Shown here in pieces: positions 9,245-18,326 of a DNA stretch of 64,000 nt. The notes under the pieces were generated by a model. It made no database searches, had not been told where the DNA came from, and worked only from the letters and a program-made list of their open reading frames with translations. The DNA comes from Corynebacterium sp. (lineage in GTDB: Bacteria > Actinomycetota > Actinomycetes > Mycobacteriales > Mycobacteriaceae), in the NCBI GenBank assembly GCA_030531005.1, contig JAUMTW010000003.1:1-64000 (forward strand), given 5' to 3'. The stretch's first letter is position 1. Every line of letters starts with the position of its first letter. Position numbers and translations under genes: made by a program.

Positions 9245-9547
9245 CTAACGATACTCTGGCTGTTGGTGGTGTTGGGGAGCCGGCAATTTTTGCAGGGTAG
9301 CGTTCTTACCCCAGAGGAACCACAGTAGAGATCCAAGCAGTGGGAAAGAAACGGCGATCAAGATCCATACAACCTTGCCGCCTGTGGTCAAGACTTTACT
9401 GCGCACTATGCTCACCACAGCTGCGATGAACAGGACAAAAAGGGCCAGGGCGACAACGCCGATAAGAATAGTTAAAACTAGACCCCAAGGTTCTTGGATG
9501 CTGCCATCAGGATGCGTCATGGCGGCGAGGGTACGGGTTTGCATCAT
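9245..9547 (-). CDS. PLDc_N-domain small membrane protein
   Basis: A 100-residue protein with two hydrophobic helices (about residues 24-48 and 60-80). The segment VWILIAVSFPLLGSLLWFLWG is the signature of the phospholipase D/nuclease N-terminal membrane domain that also occurs as a free-standing small protein in actinobacteria. The ATG at 9547 is favoured because a TATACT hexamer on the minus strand (9560-9555) ends 7 bases before it, as in leaderless genes. Function is unknown. Confidence 0.75.
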   Translation of the reverse strand: MMQTRTLAAMTHPDGSIQEPWGLVLTILIGVVALALFVLFIAAVVSIVRSKVLTTGGKVVWILIAVSFPLLGSLLWFLWGKNATLQKLPAPQHHQQPEYR

Positions 9548-9554
9548 AAGCGAA

Positions 9555-9560
9555 AGTATA
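9555..9560 (-). promoter_or_regulatory. -10 hexamer of a leaderless gene
   Basis: TATACT on the minus strand, followed by 7 bases and then the ATG of the PLDc_N gene. Transcription would begin at or next to the start codon. No clear -35 is seen. Confidence 0.5.
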
Positions 9561-9854
9561 ACTTATTTGCACAAGTATTCCTGTATTAGGTCCGATGAAC
9601 CTGCATGCAAGAATGTTTTGACAAGGGAAAATGTCTGCAGTGAATTATCGGCCAAGCGGTCGTTTTCGCGAGATGTACGGGTGCGAATTGTATGAAATTT
9701 GCGCTAAAACGCAATGTCAATATAACAAAATTAGCCTGGCGGAGTACTGTGGCTTAGAGTGAGACGCGCCCCAAGGCAAGCCCACACGTGCCACAAAGGC
9801 GCATAGAGCGGTGAGTATCCTTGCGGCGTACAACATTCAAAGGAGCAAGCGCAC
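9561..9854. other. upstream region of the acyl-CoA synthetase gene
   Basis: AT-rich gap without a gene. A weak candidate promoter for the downstream gene is TTAGCC (9731-9736), 18 bases, TAGAGT (9755-9760). Confidence 0.3.
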
Positions 9855-11684
9855 GTGCAAGAAGTCCAAGGCGAAGCACAATTTTACATCGGTGATCATG
9901 ACACCTGCCTTACTGCCCTGATCGGTTCGATTAAGACTCGCCCATATGGCGTCTTATTCACCCGCCCCAAGAATTACGAGTGGGTGAATGTTACCGGTGC
10001 CGAATTTCTCGCCGAGGTGTACGAGGTAGCTAAGGGGCTTATTGCCAACGGCGTGCAAAGCGGTGACCGCGTAGCACTACTTTCGGGAACACGGTATGAG
10101 TGGAGTTTGCTCGACTTCGCCATCTGGGCCGCCGGTGCAGCAAGTGTGCCAATTTATGATTCTTCCTCCCTGCGCCAGATCGAGTGGATAATCGAAGACT
10201 CCGGGGCCGTGTTCGCAGTGACTGAAACGCGCGAGCATTCGGAGCTGATGAGTCACCTGGTACTCGATGAGCACGGCCAGCCGAAACTTAAGGGCTCTAA
10301 GTCTGCATTGCGCCGCATTCTAGAAATCAATTCTTCGGCAATCGACACCCTAAAGTTCGAAGGCCGCAGCATCAGTGATGCCGAGGTGCAAGCACGCATT
10401 GCAGCTACCCACAGCAGTGATCTGGCATCCCTGGTATACACCTCCGGCACCACTGGTCGCCCAAAGGGCTGCCGCCTGACTCATCATAACTGGTACTTCC
10501 AAGTTATGGGATTGCTCACCAATGGCATTGGTGGCATCGCAATTCCGGGCAACCGCCTGCTGACGTTTTTGCCATTGGCTCACGTGCTTGCGCGTTCGGT
10601 ATCTATTGCCTTCGCGGTTGGCGGTGGTACGCAGTCGCACTGGTCGGATTTTTCGACGATTTCCGTGGAATTCCAGCGGGCACGCCCTAACCTGATTCTG
10701 GGCGTACCGCGTGTGTTTGAGAAGGTGCGCAACTCTGCCGCCAGTAATGCTAACAGTGGTGGCGTGGTACGCGGCTCGATCTTTCAGCAAGCAGAGCGAA
10801 CCGCCGAGGAATACTCCCGTGCGCTCGATACGGCAGAAGGTCCCAGCCGCAGCTTGAAGCTCAAACACAAGACCTTTGACCGCCTGGTCTACTCCAAGAT
10901 TCGCGCCGCTATGGGTGATGCCGTGAAGTATTGTATCTCCGGGGGTTCTGCCATGAGCCCAGATCTGCTGCATTTCTATCGCGGCCTTGGAGTCCCGGTC
11001 TATGAAGGCTATGGGCTCACAGAAACCACCGCAGCTGCCACCGTTGACTTTGAAGATCAGAAGATCGGTACTGTGGGCTTGCCAGTTGGCGATACTGCCA
11101 TTCGCATCAATGATGTCGGCGAAATCTTAATCCGCGGTGGCATCGTCTTCGATGGCTATTGGGAAAATTCAGAGGCGACTGCACAGACCTTTGAAGATGG
11201 TTGGCTGAACACCGGTGATCTGGGAGAACTCTTGGATTCCGGCCACCTAGTAATCACCGGGCGTAAAAAGGATCTTATCGTTACCGCGGGCGGTAAGAAT
11301 GTGTCCCCCGGGCCACTGGAAGACATTTTGCGTGCGCACCCACTGATCAGTCAGGCCATGGTAGTTGGTGACGGTAAACCTTTCATTGGTCTGTTGGTAA
11401 CCTTGGATGACGAGGCGTTTAAGCGTTGGAAGCTCGATCGCAATCTGCCTGAGTCGCGCTCGGTGGCGGAGTTGGCCAATGATCCCGCGCTGCGAGCGGA
11501 AATTCAGGATGCCGTGAACACAGCCAATGCTACTGTTTCACATGCCGAGGGTATTAAGAAGTTCTATATTCTAGATCGTGATCTCACAGAAGAAGACGAT
11601 GAGCTCACCCCAACGCTCAAGGTGAAGCGCAATGTGGTGGCTCGCCGCTATTCTGATGTGATTGATCGCATCTACACCCGCTAA
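9855..11684 (+). CDS. long-chain fatty-acid-CoA ligase (FadD15-type)
   Basis: A 609-residue AMP-forming acyl-CoA synthetase that activates fatty acids with ATP and CoA. The P-loop-like motif YTSGTTGRPKG near residue 200, the EGYGLTETTAA motif in the middle and the C-terminal hinge GRKKDLIVTAGGKNVSP place it in the FadD15 branch (AMP-binding proteins like Rv2187). The GTG start at 9855 is supported by AAAGGAG 10 bases upstream. It is followed by a terminator, so it is transcribed alone. Chain-length preference is not visible; roles in membrane or mycolate precursor supply are plausible but inferred. Confidence 0.92.
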   Translation: MQEVQGEAQFYIGDHDTCLTALIGSIKTRPYGVLFTRPKNYEWVNVTGAEFLAEVYEVAKGLIANGVQSGDRVALLSGTRYEWSLLDFAIWAAGAASVPIYDSSSLRQIEWIIEDSGAVFAVTETREHSELMSHLVLDEHGQPKLKGSKSALRRILEINSSAIDTLKFEGRSISDAEVQARIAATHSSDLASLVYTSGTTGRPKGCRLTHHNWYFQVMGLLTNGIGGIAIPGNRLLTFLPLAHVLARSVSIAFAVGGGTQSHWSDFSTISVEFQRARPNLILGVPRVFEKVRNSAASNANSGGVVRGSIFQQAERTAEEYSRALDTAEGPSRSLKLKHKTFDRLVYSKIRAAMGDAVKYCISGGSAMSPDLLHFYRGLGVPVYEGYGLTETTAAATVDFEDQKIGTVGLPVGDTAIRINDVGEILIRGGIVFDGYWENSEATAQTFEDGWLNTGDLGELLDSGHLVITGRKKDLIVTAGGKNVSPGPLEDILRAHPLISQAMVVGDGKPFIGLLVTLDDEAFKRWKLDRNLPESRSVAELANDPALRAEIQDAVNTANATVSHAEGIKKFYILDRDLTEEDDELTPTLKVKRNVVARRYSDVIDRIYTR

Positions 11685-11750
11685 ATGTGTGCCGAGAGGA
11701 GTGCGTTACTCATAGGGCACGAATAGGGCACGATTAAGGTACAAAACACC

Positions 11751-11774
11751 CCCGGCAGGCATCAGCTTGCCGGG
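11751..11774 (+). terminator. terminator of the acyl-CoA synthetase gene
   Basis: 10-bp stem (cccggcaggc with gcttgccggg, one G-T pair, 4-nt loop) followed by TTTT, 66 bases after the stop codon. Confidence 0.85.
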
Positions 11775-11778
11775 TTTT

Positions 11779-12099
11779 CCTCGCCGCTCATGTTTGATAG
11801 CGAAGGCAGCAGGCGATACCCCTCTTTGTGATCGCATGACCTGGGCGTTGAGGGGCTTAAGGGGGAGGCGCCCCACTTTTTTGCGAGATTTTGGGCGGGG
11901 CATCAGTGTAATGCAACAGGATTCACATAAAGTTCCAATCCAGAATGGTTCCGCACTGCACAAGTGCTGGTAACCCTACTGCGTCGCACCCGGCATAACG
12001 CCTATGTCCTGCACGAACACTGTGCACGGTATTCGCGTCATGCGTTGGAGGGCGACTACTCGATCACCGTGATTTTCTATTGTGGGAAGGACCGCGACC
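11779..12099. other. non-coding gap before the 225-residue gene
   Basis: 321 bases with no credible gene. A weak second hairpin (GGGGC at 11852-11856 with GCCCC at 11870-11874) followed by six T could be a back-up terminator. Confidence 0.35.
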
Positions 12100-12777
12100 A
12101 TGCAGGTGCAGCAGGCAATTTTTCGCCATCGCGCCCTTACCCAAGAGCTCTTTAATATCGGTGATGAGGTAGCAACCTACATCGAAAACCTCTGCGAAGC
12201 CATCGCTGATTGGGACGCCGAACTTGTCGAAGACTGCTTGGCGGAATTCCAAGAGATCATTACCGATGCCCGTGAAGATGCCCGCGTCACCACTACCTCG
12301 TTAGTAGGCCTGCGCCATGCATTAGTATCCGGCATGGCCAAAGGTTCTCTGGGGATAGAGCCTGCCCCAGTAGCACCCACGCAAATCCCGGAGCCAATCA
12401 GTGGCGTCGAGCTACGCGCTGCATTCCCCTTGGCTTCCTCGCCGGTAGCTGTTGCAGAGCTCAGCGAGCGAATGCAGGCTCGCACCCGTTTCGTGCAGCA
12501 ATACTTAGAGACCGTAGTGGAGTGGGAACTCCTAGAGACGCAGCGCGGCGCACGCGCCTTGGACCTCGTAGATTTGCCGCGGCTGTATCGCAAGGTAGGA
12601 GAAATCGTCGAATCGGTGGCTACCGCGTGGTTGGATGCCGTTGCTTTCGAACAGCCTGCCTTCACCCGCACGATGCGTGGTAGTAACCCGCCGGAGTTTC
12701 TCAACGAACGCGCGCGTATCGAAATGATCGCATCCCGAGTGTTCGGGCGTCGTTCCCAAGTGGATTTCGTGGGTTAA
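12100..12777 (+). CDS. conserved hypothetical cytoplasmic protein
   Basis: A 225-residue soluble, mostly helical acidic protein. The start at 12100 is chosen because GGGAAGGA sits 9 bases upstream; an in-frame GTG at 12082 overlaps that ribosome site. No catalytic motif, signal peptide or membrane span is visible. The second half (from about residue 105) looks like two helical DNA- or protein-binding segments but I cannot assign a family. Its position between the fadD-type gene and hemW suggests a conserved corynebacterial gene. Confidence 0.75.
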   Translation: MQVQQAIFRHRALTQELFNIGDEVATYIENLCEAIADWDAELVEDCLAEFQEIITDAREDARVTTTSLVGLRHALVSGMAKGSLGIEPAPVAPTQIPEPISGVELRAAFPLASSPVAVAELSERMQARTRFVQQYLETVVEWELLETQRGARALDLVDLPRLYRKVGEIVESVATAWLDAVAFEQPAFTRTMRGSNPPEFLNERARIEMIASRVFGRRSQVDFVG

Positions 12778-12865
12778 CGCGCCGTATCTGCACCCGAGCA
12801 GGACAATTTTCGCACCACTGGGCTGTACTGCCGTCGAGATTGATCCCGTAAGTATTGGTGCAAGA

Positions 12866-12895
12866 TTGCTAACTAAGCTGATTCTCGCTTACTGT
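12866..12895 (+). promoter_or_regulatory. candidate hemW promoter
   Basis: TTGCTA (12866-12871), 18-base spacer, TACTGT (12890-12895). The predicted transcript would start only a few bases before the ATG at 12906, consistent with the lack of a ribosome site. Confidence 0.4.
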
Positions 12896-12905
12896 GGTCC
12901 ACAGT

Positions 12906-14081
12906 ATGCCGACATCACCTTCGCAGTCCAGTAGCCGCAATCCGCAGGCACCAGCCTTTGGCTTATATATTCACGTACCGTTTTGTGCCTCGCGCTGTGG
13001 CTATTGCGATTTCAACACATACACTCCCGGTGAACTCGGCACCGCTGCATCCCCGGAGACGTACCTTGATGCCTTAGAAATTGAGCTCGCTATAGCCGCT
13101 CAGCGACATGATAGGGAGGTAGACACGATCTTCATTGGTGGGGGCACGCCGTCTATGCTCGGAGCTGCCGGATTGAGTCGGGTGCTTGGCGCCATAAAGC
13201 AAAATTTCACGCTGAAGCCTGAAGCAGAGATCACCACTGAATCTAATCCGGAATCGACCTCCCCAGAATTCTTTAGTACCTTGCGCGAGGCAGGCTATAC
13301 CCGAATCTCCCTTGGCATGCAGTCGGCATCATCGAAAGTGCTCCAAATCTTAGAGCGCCGCCATACCCCGGGGCGGGCCTTCGCCGCAGCCAAGGAGGCC
13401 AAGGATGCTGGGTTTGCACATGTTAACCTGGACATGATCTACGGCACCCCAGGGGAATCCACGCAAGATGTCCGTGACACCTTGGATCGCATCTTAGAAA
13501 CCGAGGTTGATCACGTGAGTGCCTATTCCCTCATCGTCGAAGATGGTACTGCTATGGCACGCAAAGTACGCCGCGGGGAAATTCCCGAGCCGGATGAAGA
13601 TGTCTATGCCGATCGTTATGAGCTTATTGATGCCCGCCTACGCGCAGCCGGATTTGGATGGTACGAGGTTTCGAATTGGGCCCAGCCCGGTGGGGAGTGT
13701 CAGCACAACTTGCTCTATTGGCGTGATCAAGATTGGTGGGGCGCAGGTCCCGGGGCCCATTCGCATATTGAGTCACTTCGCTTTGCAAATAAAAAGCACC
13801 CAGCAACCTATGCAAAGATACTTTCCCAAGGTGAGCTTCCCTGGATGCACGAGGAATCCCTCAGCACGGTCGAGCGACATGAGGAACGCGTAATGCTGGG
13901 CTTGCGCCTCTATGAAGGTCTGCCGATGGCAATTTTTAGTGCTGGCGAAGCTGCAGTGATTAGGCGTTATATTGCCCAAGGGTTGTTAGAGGTTTTTGAT
14001 GATCGGGTGCGCGTGACTGATGCAGGGCGACTCTTAGCAGATGGCATCATCAGCGATATTTTGGTTGCGATCGATCTGTAA
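12906..14081 (+). CDS. hemW: radical SAM heme chaperone HemW
   Basis: A 391-residue radical SAM protein. The cluster-binding motif is CX3CX2C at Cys27, Cys31 and Cys34 (CASRCGYCDF). The fourth nearby cysteine typical of coproporphyrinogen dehydrogenase HemN is absent, so HemW (heme-binding chaperone) is the better name than HemN. The GGGTPSML motif and the C-terminal HemN domain follow. The start at 12906 gives the usual N-terminus; a GTG at 12894 would add four residues. In related species the next gene is hrcA, but here dnaJ follows after 187 bases. Confidence 0.93.
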   Translation: MPTSPSQSSSRNPQAPAFGLYIHVPFCASRCGYCDFNTYTPGELGTAASPETYLDALEIELAIAAQRHDREVDTIFIGGGTPSMLGAAGLSRVLGAIKQNFTLKPEAEITTESNPESTSPEFFSTLREAGYTRISLGMQSASSKVLQILERRHTPGRAFAAAKEAKDAGFAHVNLDMIYGTPGESTQDVRDTLDRILETEVDHVSAYSLIVEDGTAMARKVRRGEIPEPDEDVYADRYELIDARLRAAGFGWYEVSNWAQPGGECQHNLLYWRDQDWWGAGPGAHSHIESLRFANKKHPATYAKILSQGELPWMHEESLSTVERHEERVMLGLRLYEGLPMAIFSAGEAAVIRRYIAQGLLEVFDDRVRVTDAGRLLADGIISDILVAIDL

Positions 14082-14268
14082 GCGTGCTGGGCATGGTCCT
14101 AGGTGGAGAGAAGCCGCATGTGCTCCACAGTGCCCGACCGCTCTGCCTCGACACGCGGATGTTCGTTCGCTGCCAGCAAGCAGCGAGGGATTTGGGGAAT
14201 AGAAGTGCTAGAGTATGAGTTTTGCAACAGTAGAGAAAAATCTTCCGTAGTGTAAAGGATTACTTCAC

Positions 14269-15396
14269 GTGGCTCGCGATTATTATGGCATCCTTGGCGT
14301 TGAACAAGGCGCTAGCGATAATGAAATTAAAAAGGCCTACCGTAAATTAGCGCGTAAATACCATCCGGATGTGAACCCATCAGAGGAAGCGGCGGAGCGC
14401 TTTAGCGAAATCTCATTAGCTCAAGAAGTACTCCTGGACCCAGAAAAGCGCCGCATTGTCGATATGGGCGGCGACCCTGAATCCCAGGCTGGTGCGGCTG
14501 GTGGCGCTGGCTTCCCTGGTGGCGGTTTAGGTGATATTTTCGAAGCTTTCTTTGGCGGAGGCGGTCCACGCCAACCACGCTCGCGCGTGCAGCCAGGTGC
14601 CGATGCTTTATTACGCACCGAGTTGAGTTTAGAAGAGGCATATAGTGGTTTGCGCAAGACCGTGACTATTGATACTGCCATTTTGTGTGATGTCTGTGAG
14701 GGTAGCGGCTCGAAGACTAAGGCGAAGCCAGTCACCTGTAGTAACTGTGGCGGCGTTGGCGAAATTCAGCAGGTCCAGCGATCCTTCTTAGGCAATGTCA
14801 TGACTACCTCGCCTTGCCCGACGTGTCAGGGTACCGGTGAAGTTGTCCCAGACCCATGTGATAAGTGTGATGGTGACGGTCGTATCGCGGCTCGTCGCGA
14901 TGTAGTGGTTGATATCCCAGCTGGTATTGCTGATGGCAACCGGCTGCGATTAGTGGGTCAGGGCGAAGTTGGCCACGGTGGTGGACCTGCAGGTGATCTT
15001 TATGTGGAGGCTAATATCGCTCCGCACCCAATCTTCGAGCGTGATAAAGCAGATCTGCATGTTCAACTGGATGTTCCGATGGCCGATGCTGCCTTGGGCA
15101 CTAGCGTGCGTTTTGAAGATCTCGGTGGCAATGAGGTCACGATATCCGTACCTGCTGGTACCCAACCAGGTGATCGTATTGAGGTCGCCGGTGCTGGTAT
15201 GCCGTATATTCGCAGTGAGCGCACGGGTAATCTCATTGCGCATGTGGATGTTACGGTGCCACGTGAATTGGATCATAACGCCAAGAAGCTTCTGGAAGAT
15301 CTACGTAAGCGCCAAAGTGAGCATGCCCATGTGCGCAACCGTGCAGAAGAGGGAAGTGGTTTCTTCGGCCGTCTGCGCAACCACTTCCGCCGCTAA
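14269..15396 (+). CDS. dnaJ: chaperone DnaJ (second copy type, DnaJ2)
   Basis: A 375-residue class I J-protein, co-chaperone stimulating DnaK ATPase. The J domain has HPD in [11 protein letters not shown] Gly/Phe-rich linker follows (about 75-110), then four zinc-binding CxxCxGxG repeats ([32 protein letters not shown]), then the two beta-sandwich substrate-binding domains. The GTG start is supported by AAAGGA 9 bases upstream. A possible promoter is TTGGGG (14192-14197), 16 bases, TATGAG (14214-14219). No CIRCE element is present and hrcA is missing from its usual place just upstream. Confidence 0.95.
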   Translation: MARDYYGILGVEQGASDNEIKKAYRKLARKYHPDVNPSEEAAERFSEISLAQEVLLDPEKRRIVDMGGDPESQAGAAGGAGFPGGGLGDIFEAFFGGGGPRQPRSRVQPGADALLRTELSLEEAYSGLRKTVTIDTAILCDVCEGSGSKTKAKPVTCSNCGGVGEIQQVQRSFLGNVMTTSPCPTCQGTGEVVPDPCDKCDGDGRIAARRDVVVDIPAGIADGNRLRLVGQGEVGHGGGPAGDLYVEANIAPHPIFERDKADLHVQLDVPMADAALGTSVRFEDLGGNEVTISVPAGTQPGDRIEVAGAGMPYIRSERTGNLIAHVDVTVPRELDHNAKKLLEDLRKRQSEHAHVRNRAEEGSGFFGRLRNHFRR

Positions 15397-15399
15397 GCT

Positions 15400-15443
15400 T
15401 GTCACTGCAGGTCTGCAGGTATGTCACTGCAGGTCTGCAGGTA
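15400..15443. repeat. two perfect 22-bp tandem copies
   Basis: A 22-bp unit (15400-15421) is repeated exactly at 15422-15443, followed by a decayed third copy. Each unit contains ctgcag twice (PstI-like palindromes), so the array can fold. It lies between the dnaJ stop and rsmE. Confidence 0.9.
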
Positions 15444-15510
15444 TGACATTGCCGGTGTGCACGCTTGTAGCCATGTCATCATATGATTACCAAGGGGTGA
15501 GAAAAGAACC

Positions 15511-16353
15511 ATGAGTCTGCCCGTTTTTATCCATGATCTTGAGGGACTCCTGGCTGGCACCCCGACTGATTTTGCTTCTGGTCCATATACTCTGAGCGGT
15601 GCTGAAGGAAAGCACGCTGCTACAGTGCAGCGACTACAAGTTGGTGAGCGACTCAGACTGGTTGATGGCAACGGCCAATTCGCTATCTTGGACATCACCG
15701 CTGTAGGACGGAATGAACTACGGGGCACGCTCGGTGCAATTCAGCGCAGCGTGTCCGCGAACCCACAGGTCACAGTAATCCAGGCTTTGCCGAAATCTGA
15801 ACGCTCCGAGTTGACTATCGATCTGCTCACTCAAGCAGGTGCGGATGCCATCGTGCCCTGGGAGGCTGCGCGCTGCGTGGCCAAGTGGCAAGGCGTGAAA
15901 CGTGCCAAGGGGGTGCAGAAGTGGTACCAAGCTGCCATTGCAGCTGCCAAGCAATCCCGACGTACCACTATCCCGCACATCCATCAGGTGCACAGCACTA
16001 GGGAGGTTATGGCGCTCCTGGCAGATTTTGAGGCTGTTTTTGTGCTGCATGAAGAAGCAACTACTGGCCTGCTTGCTGGCTGGGACTTCCATGTCGCTGC
16101 TAGCGTCGGTGATGCGGTAGATGCAGTTCGGGTTGGCGAATCTGATAGCAACCACCTGCACAATATTGCTTTTGTCATCGGCCCTGAAGGTGGCATTAGC
16201 CCCGAAGAAACGGCTGAGTTCCAACAGCGAGGTTCCACCCTGGTGTGCTTAGGCCCGGAGGTCTTGCGCACTGCTACTGCCGGTATGGTGGCGCTGGCTG
16301 CGCTTGGTGCACATACTGCACGCTGGGATGTCTCAGGTAGTGTCGAAGGGTAG
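15511..16353 (+). CDS. rsmE: 16S rRNA (uracil1498-N3)-methyltransferase
   Basis: A 280-residue SPOUT-class methyltransferase that methylates U1498 of 16S rRNA using S-adenosylmethionine. The SAM-binding deep-knot region is visible as FVIGPEGGISPEE and LGPEVLRTATAG near the C-terminus; the N-terminal PUA-like RNA-binding domain includes GKHAATVQRLQVGERL. Length is somewhat above the family norm. It is preceded by GAAAAGAA at a suitable distance. It follows dnaJ and precedes phoH in the conserved actinobacterial order, probably in one transcription block. Confidence 0.95.
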   Translation: MSLPVFIHDLEGLLAGTPTDFASGPYTLSGAEGKHAATVQRLQVGERLRLVDGNGQFAILDITAVGRNELRGTLGAIQRSVSANPQVTVIQALPKSERSELTIDLLTQAGADAIVPWEAARCVAKWQGVKRAKGVQKWYQAAIAAAKQSRRTTIPHIHQVHSTREVMALLADFEAVFVLHEEATTGLLAGWDFHVAASVGDAVDAVRVGESDSNHLHNIAFVIGPEGGISPEETAEFQQRGSTLVCLGPEVLRTATAGMVALAALGAHTARWDVSGSVEG

Positions 16354-16588
16354 TGCTCAACGATACGATCTGTGACACAGCTTAGCTGTGTGCGTGCAGC
16401 AAAACGCGTGTTCAGCAAAACATGCGTTCAACCAGGTGGGCATACAAAGTAAGCCCCCGGTGGTCTCGGGCTGATACCTCAAGCAGTGGTGGTTGGGGCA
16501 GATTTGGAAACTCTTGTAAGCTGACCACAAAGCCTCGGCTGCGGTATCACCTACCGTAGCCACAGTAAAAACAGATAGAGAAAGCATT

Positions 16589-17563
16589 TTGGAAGATCAA
16601 AGCGTCGAGTCACAGCAGATTCGCAAGCTGCGCTTAGACCCTACTCACACCGCAACCATTCTGGGTATCCATGACACCAATATTTTGGCATTGGAAAAGG
16701 CCACGGATTGCACCATTGCCGTACGCGGTGAGCAGGTCAGCTTAAGTGGCACCGATACTGCTGTGCGTCTGGCTACTGGAGTATTAAAGGAGCTCCAAAG
16801 CTTCGCCCGCAATGGAATGCCCACCACCGAGGCTACCGTGCAGCAATTGGTTAATGTGGTACGCGATGAACAGCAACAGCAAGCGCTGCCAAGTAAGGCC
16901 GAGGTCATTGTGGCGCGCCGTGGTAAGGCTATTCGCCCCCAAACAGCCGGCCAGCAACGATATGTGCAGGCCATTGACGATAACACCATCATCTTTGGGA
17001 TCGGTCCAGCTGGTTCTGGTAAGACGTATCTGGCAGTAGCTAAGGCGGTGCAGGCTTTACAGCGTAAGGAAGTCCAGCGCATTATTTTGACTCGTCCTGC
17101 TGTGGAGGCCGGCGAGAAGCTAGGGTTTTTGCCAGGTACGCTCAACGAGAAGATCGACCCATACCTGCGCCCTTTGCACGATGCTTTGCGCGAGATGGTT
17201 GACCCAGAGATGATTCCGCGCATGATGGAATCTGGCATTATCGAAGTCGCCCCGCTGGCCTATATGCGTGGACGTACTTTAAATGATGCCTTCGTTATCC
17301 TTGATGAGGCTCAGAACACGACTCCAGCCCAGATGAAGATGTTCCTCACTCGTTTGGGTTTTGGTTCGAAGATTGTGGTCACTGGTGATGCCTCCCAGGT
17401 GGACTTGCCTCGTGGCCAGCGCTCTGGGCTGCAGGTGGTACGTAACATCTTGCATGACGTCCCTGGCATTCACTTCAGTATGCTCGGTTCGCAGGACGTA
17501 GTGCGCCATCACCTCGTGGGCAAGATTGTTGACGCTTATGATGAATGGGAAGAAACCCAGTAA
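16589..17563 (+). CDS. phoH: PhoH-family ATPase
   Basis: A 324-residue cytoplasmic P-loop protein. Residues 1-100 form an RNA-binding KH-like N-terminus; Walker A GPAGSGKT is at 139-146 and Walker B FVILDEAQN near 235. The PhoH/PhoL branch is linked to ribosome and RNA metabolism because it is almost always next to ybeY and era, as here. The protein starts with TTG at 16589 (MEDQSVESQQ) with a weak AGAGAAAG ribosome site. A phosphate-starvation role is historical and not supported by anything in this sequence. Confidence 0.93.
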   Translation: MEDQSVESQQIRKLRLDPTHTATILGIHDTNILALEKATDCTIAVRGEQVSLSGTDTAVRLATGVLKELQSFARNGMPTTEATVQQLVNVVRDEQQQQALPSKAEVIVARRGKAIRPQTAGQQRYVQAIDDNTIIFGIGPAGSGKTYLAVAKAVQALQRKEVQRIILTRPAVEAGEKLGFLPGTLNEKIDPYLRPLHDALREMVDPEMIPRMMESGIIEVAPLAYMRGRTLNDAFVILDEAQNTTPAQMKMFLTRLGFGSKIVVTGDASQVDLPRGQRSGLQVVRNILHDVPGIHFSMLGSQDVVRHHLVGKIVDAYDEWEETQ

Positions 17564-17738
17564 CGTTTTCATTCAAATGTTTCGCGTATATGTGTAACCA
17601 GACAGGTACAGGACTCCGCAGTGCAGGACACTGTAAGCCAGGTGCAGTTAGTGGTTACTACGCCCTGGCGCGTATGCGTAGAAAATTAGGGCAGTGGAAT
17701 AAACCTCTTGCGCGCACTCAGTGAAAGGAAATACGGCA

Positions 17739-18326
17739 GTGAGCATTGAAGTTGTCAATGAATCCGGCTACGCCGGGGTGAATGAAGAAGCACTCATTGA
17801 TGTAGCCAGCTTTGTGCTGCGTGAAATGGACGTGCACCCCGCAGCAGAAGTGATCGTATCCATTGTGGATATCCCAACTATGGCTGATCTGCACGTGCGG
17901 TGGATGGACCTGGAAGGCCCAACCGATGTGATGAGCTTCCCCATGGATGAAATCCCAACCGGCTCGTTGAAACCAGATTCGGCAACCACCGATGTTGGGG
18001 TGTTGGGCGATATTATTTTGTGCCCGGAGTTCGCCGAACAGCAGGCGAAAAAAGCCGGCCACGACTTAGGACACGAGTTAGCGCTGCTGACTACCCATGG
18101 TTGCTTGCACCTGCTGGGCTATGACCACATTGAACCCGCGGAAGAACAAGAGATGTTCGCCTTGCAAAATGAGCTGCTGCGCGACTGGTATGCCGATTGC
18201 TCTCAGCGTGGGGTGGAGTTCCAACCTAAGCCAGCTAATGATGGGGCGTTTCCTTCTGCAGCTCAGCGTGCGGAATTAGATGAGCAAATGAAAGCCGGGG
18301 AGATTCCACCCCTGGGAGAAGCCTAA
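17739..18326 (+). CDS. ybeY: endoribonuclease YbeY
   Basis: A 195-residue metal-dependent RNase acting in 16S rRNA 3'-end maturation and ribosome quality control. The zinc motif H3XH5XH is seen as [11 protein letters not shown]; the adjacent [10 protein letters not shown] is also diagnostic. The GTG start at 17739 ([10 protein letters not shown]) is preferred over 17721 because AAAGGA lies 9 bases before it and the N-terminus then matches the corynebacterial family. A C-terminal extension of about 45 residues beyond the catalytic core is typical of the genus. The stop overlaps the next start by one base (TAATG), implying coupled translation. Confidence 0.95.
   Translation: MSIEVVNESGYAGVNEEALIDVASFVLREMDVHPAAEVIVSIVDIPTMADLHVRWMDLEGPTDVMSFPMDEIPTGSLKPDSATTDVGVLGDIILCPEFAEQQAKKAGHDLGHELALLTTHGCLHLLGYDHIEPAEEQEMFALQNELLRDWYADCSQRGVEFQPKPANDGAFPSAAQRAELDEQMKAGEIPPLGEA

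Noticed and set aside
14203..14211. AAGTGCTAG before dnaJ as half of a CIRCE element
   Set aside because: Only 7 of 9 bases match one arm, and the second arm at the required distance is absent.
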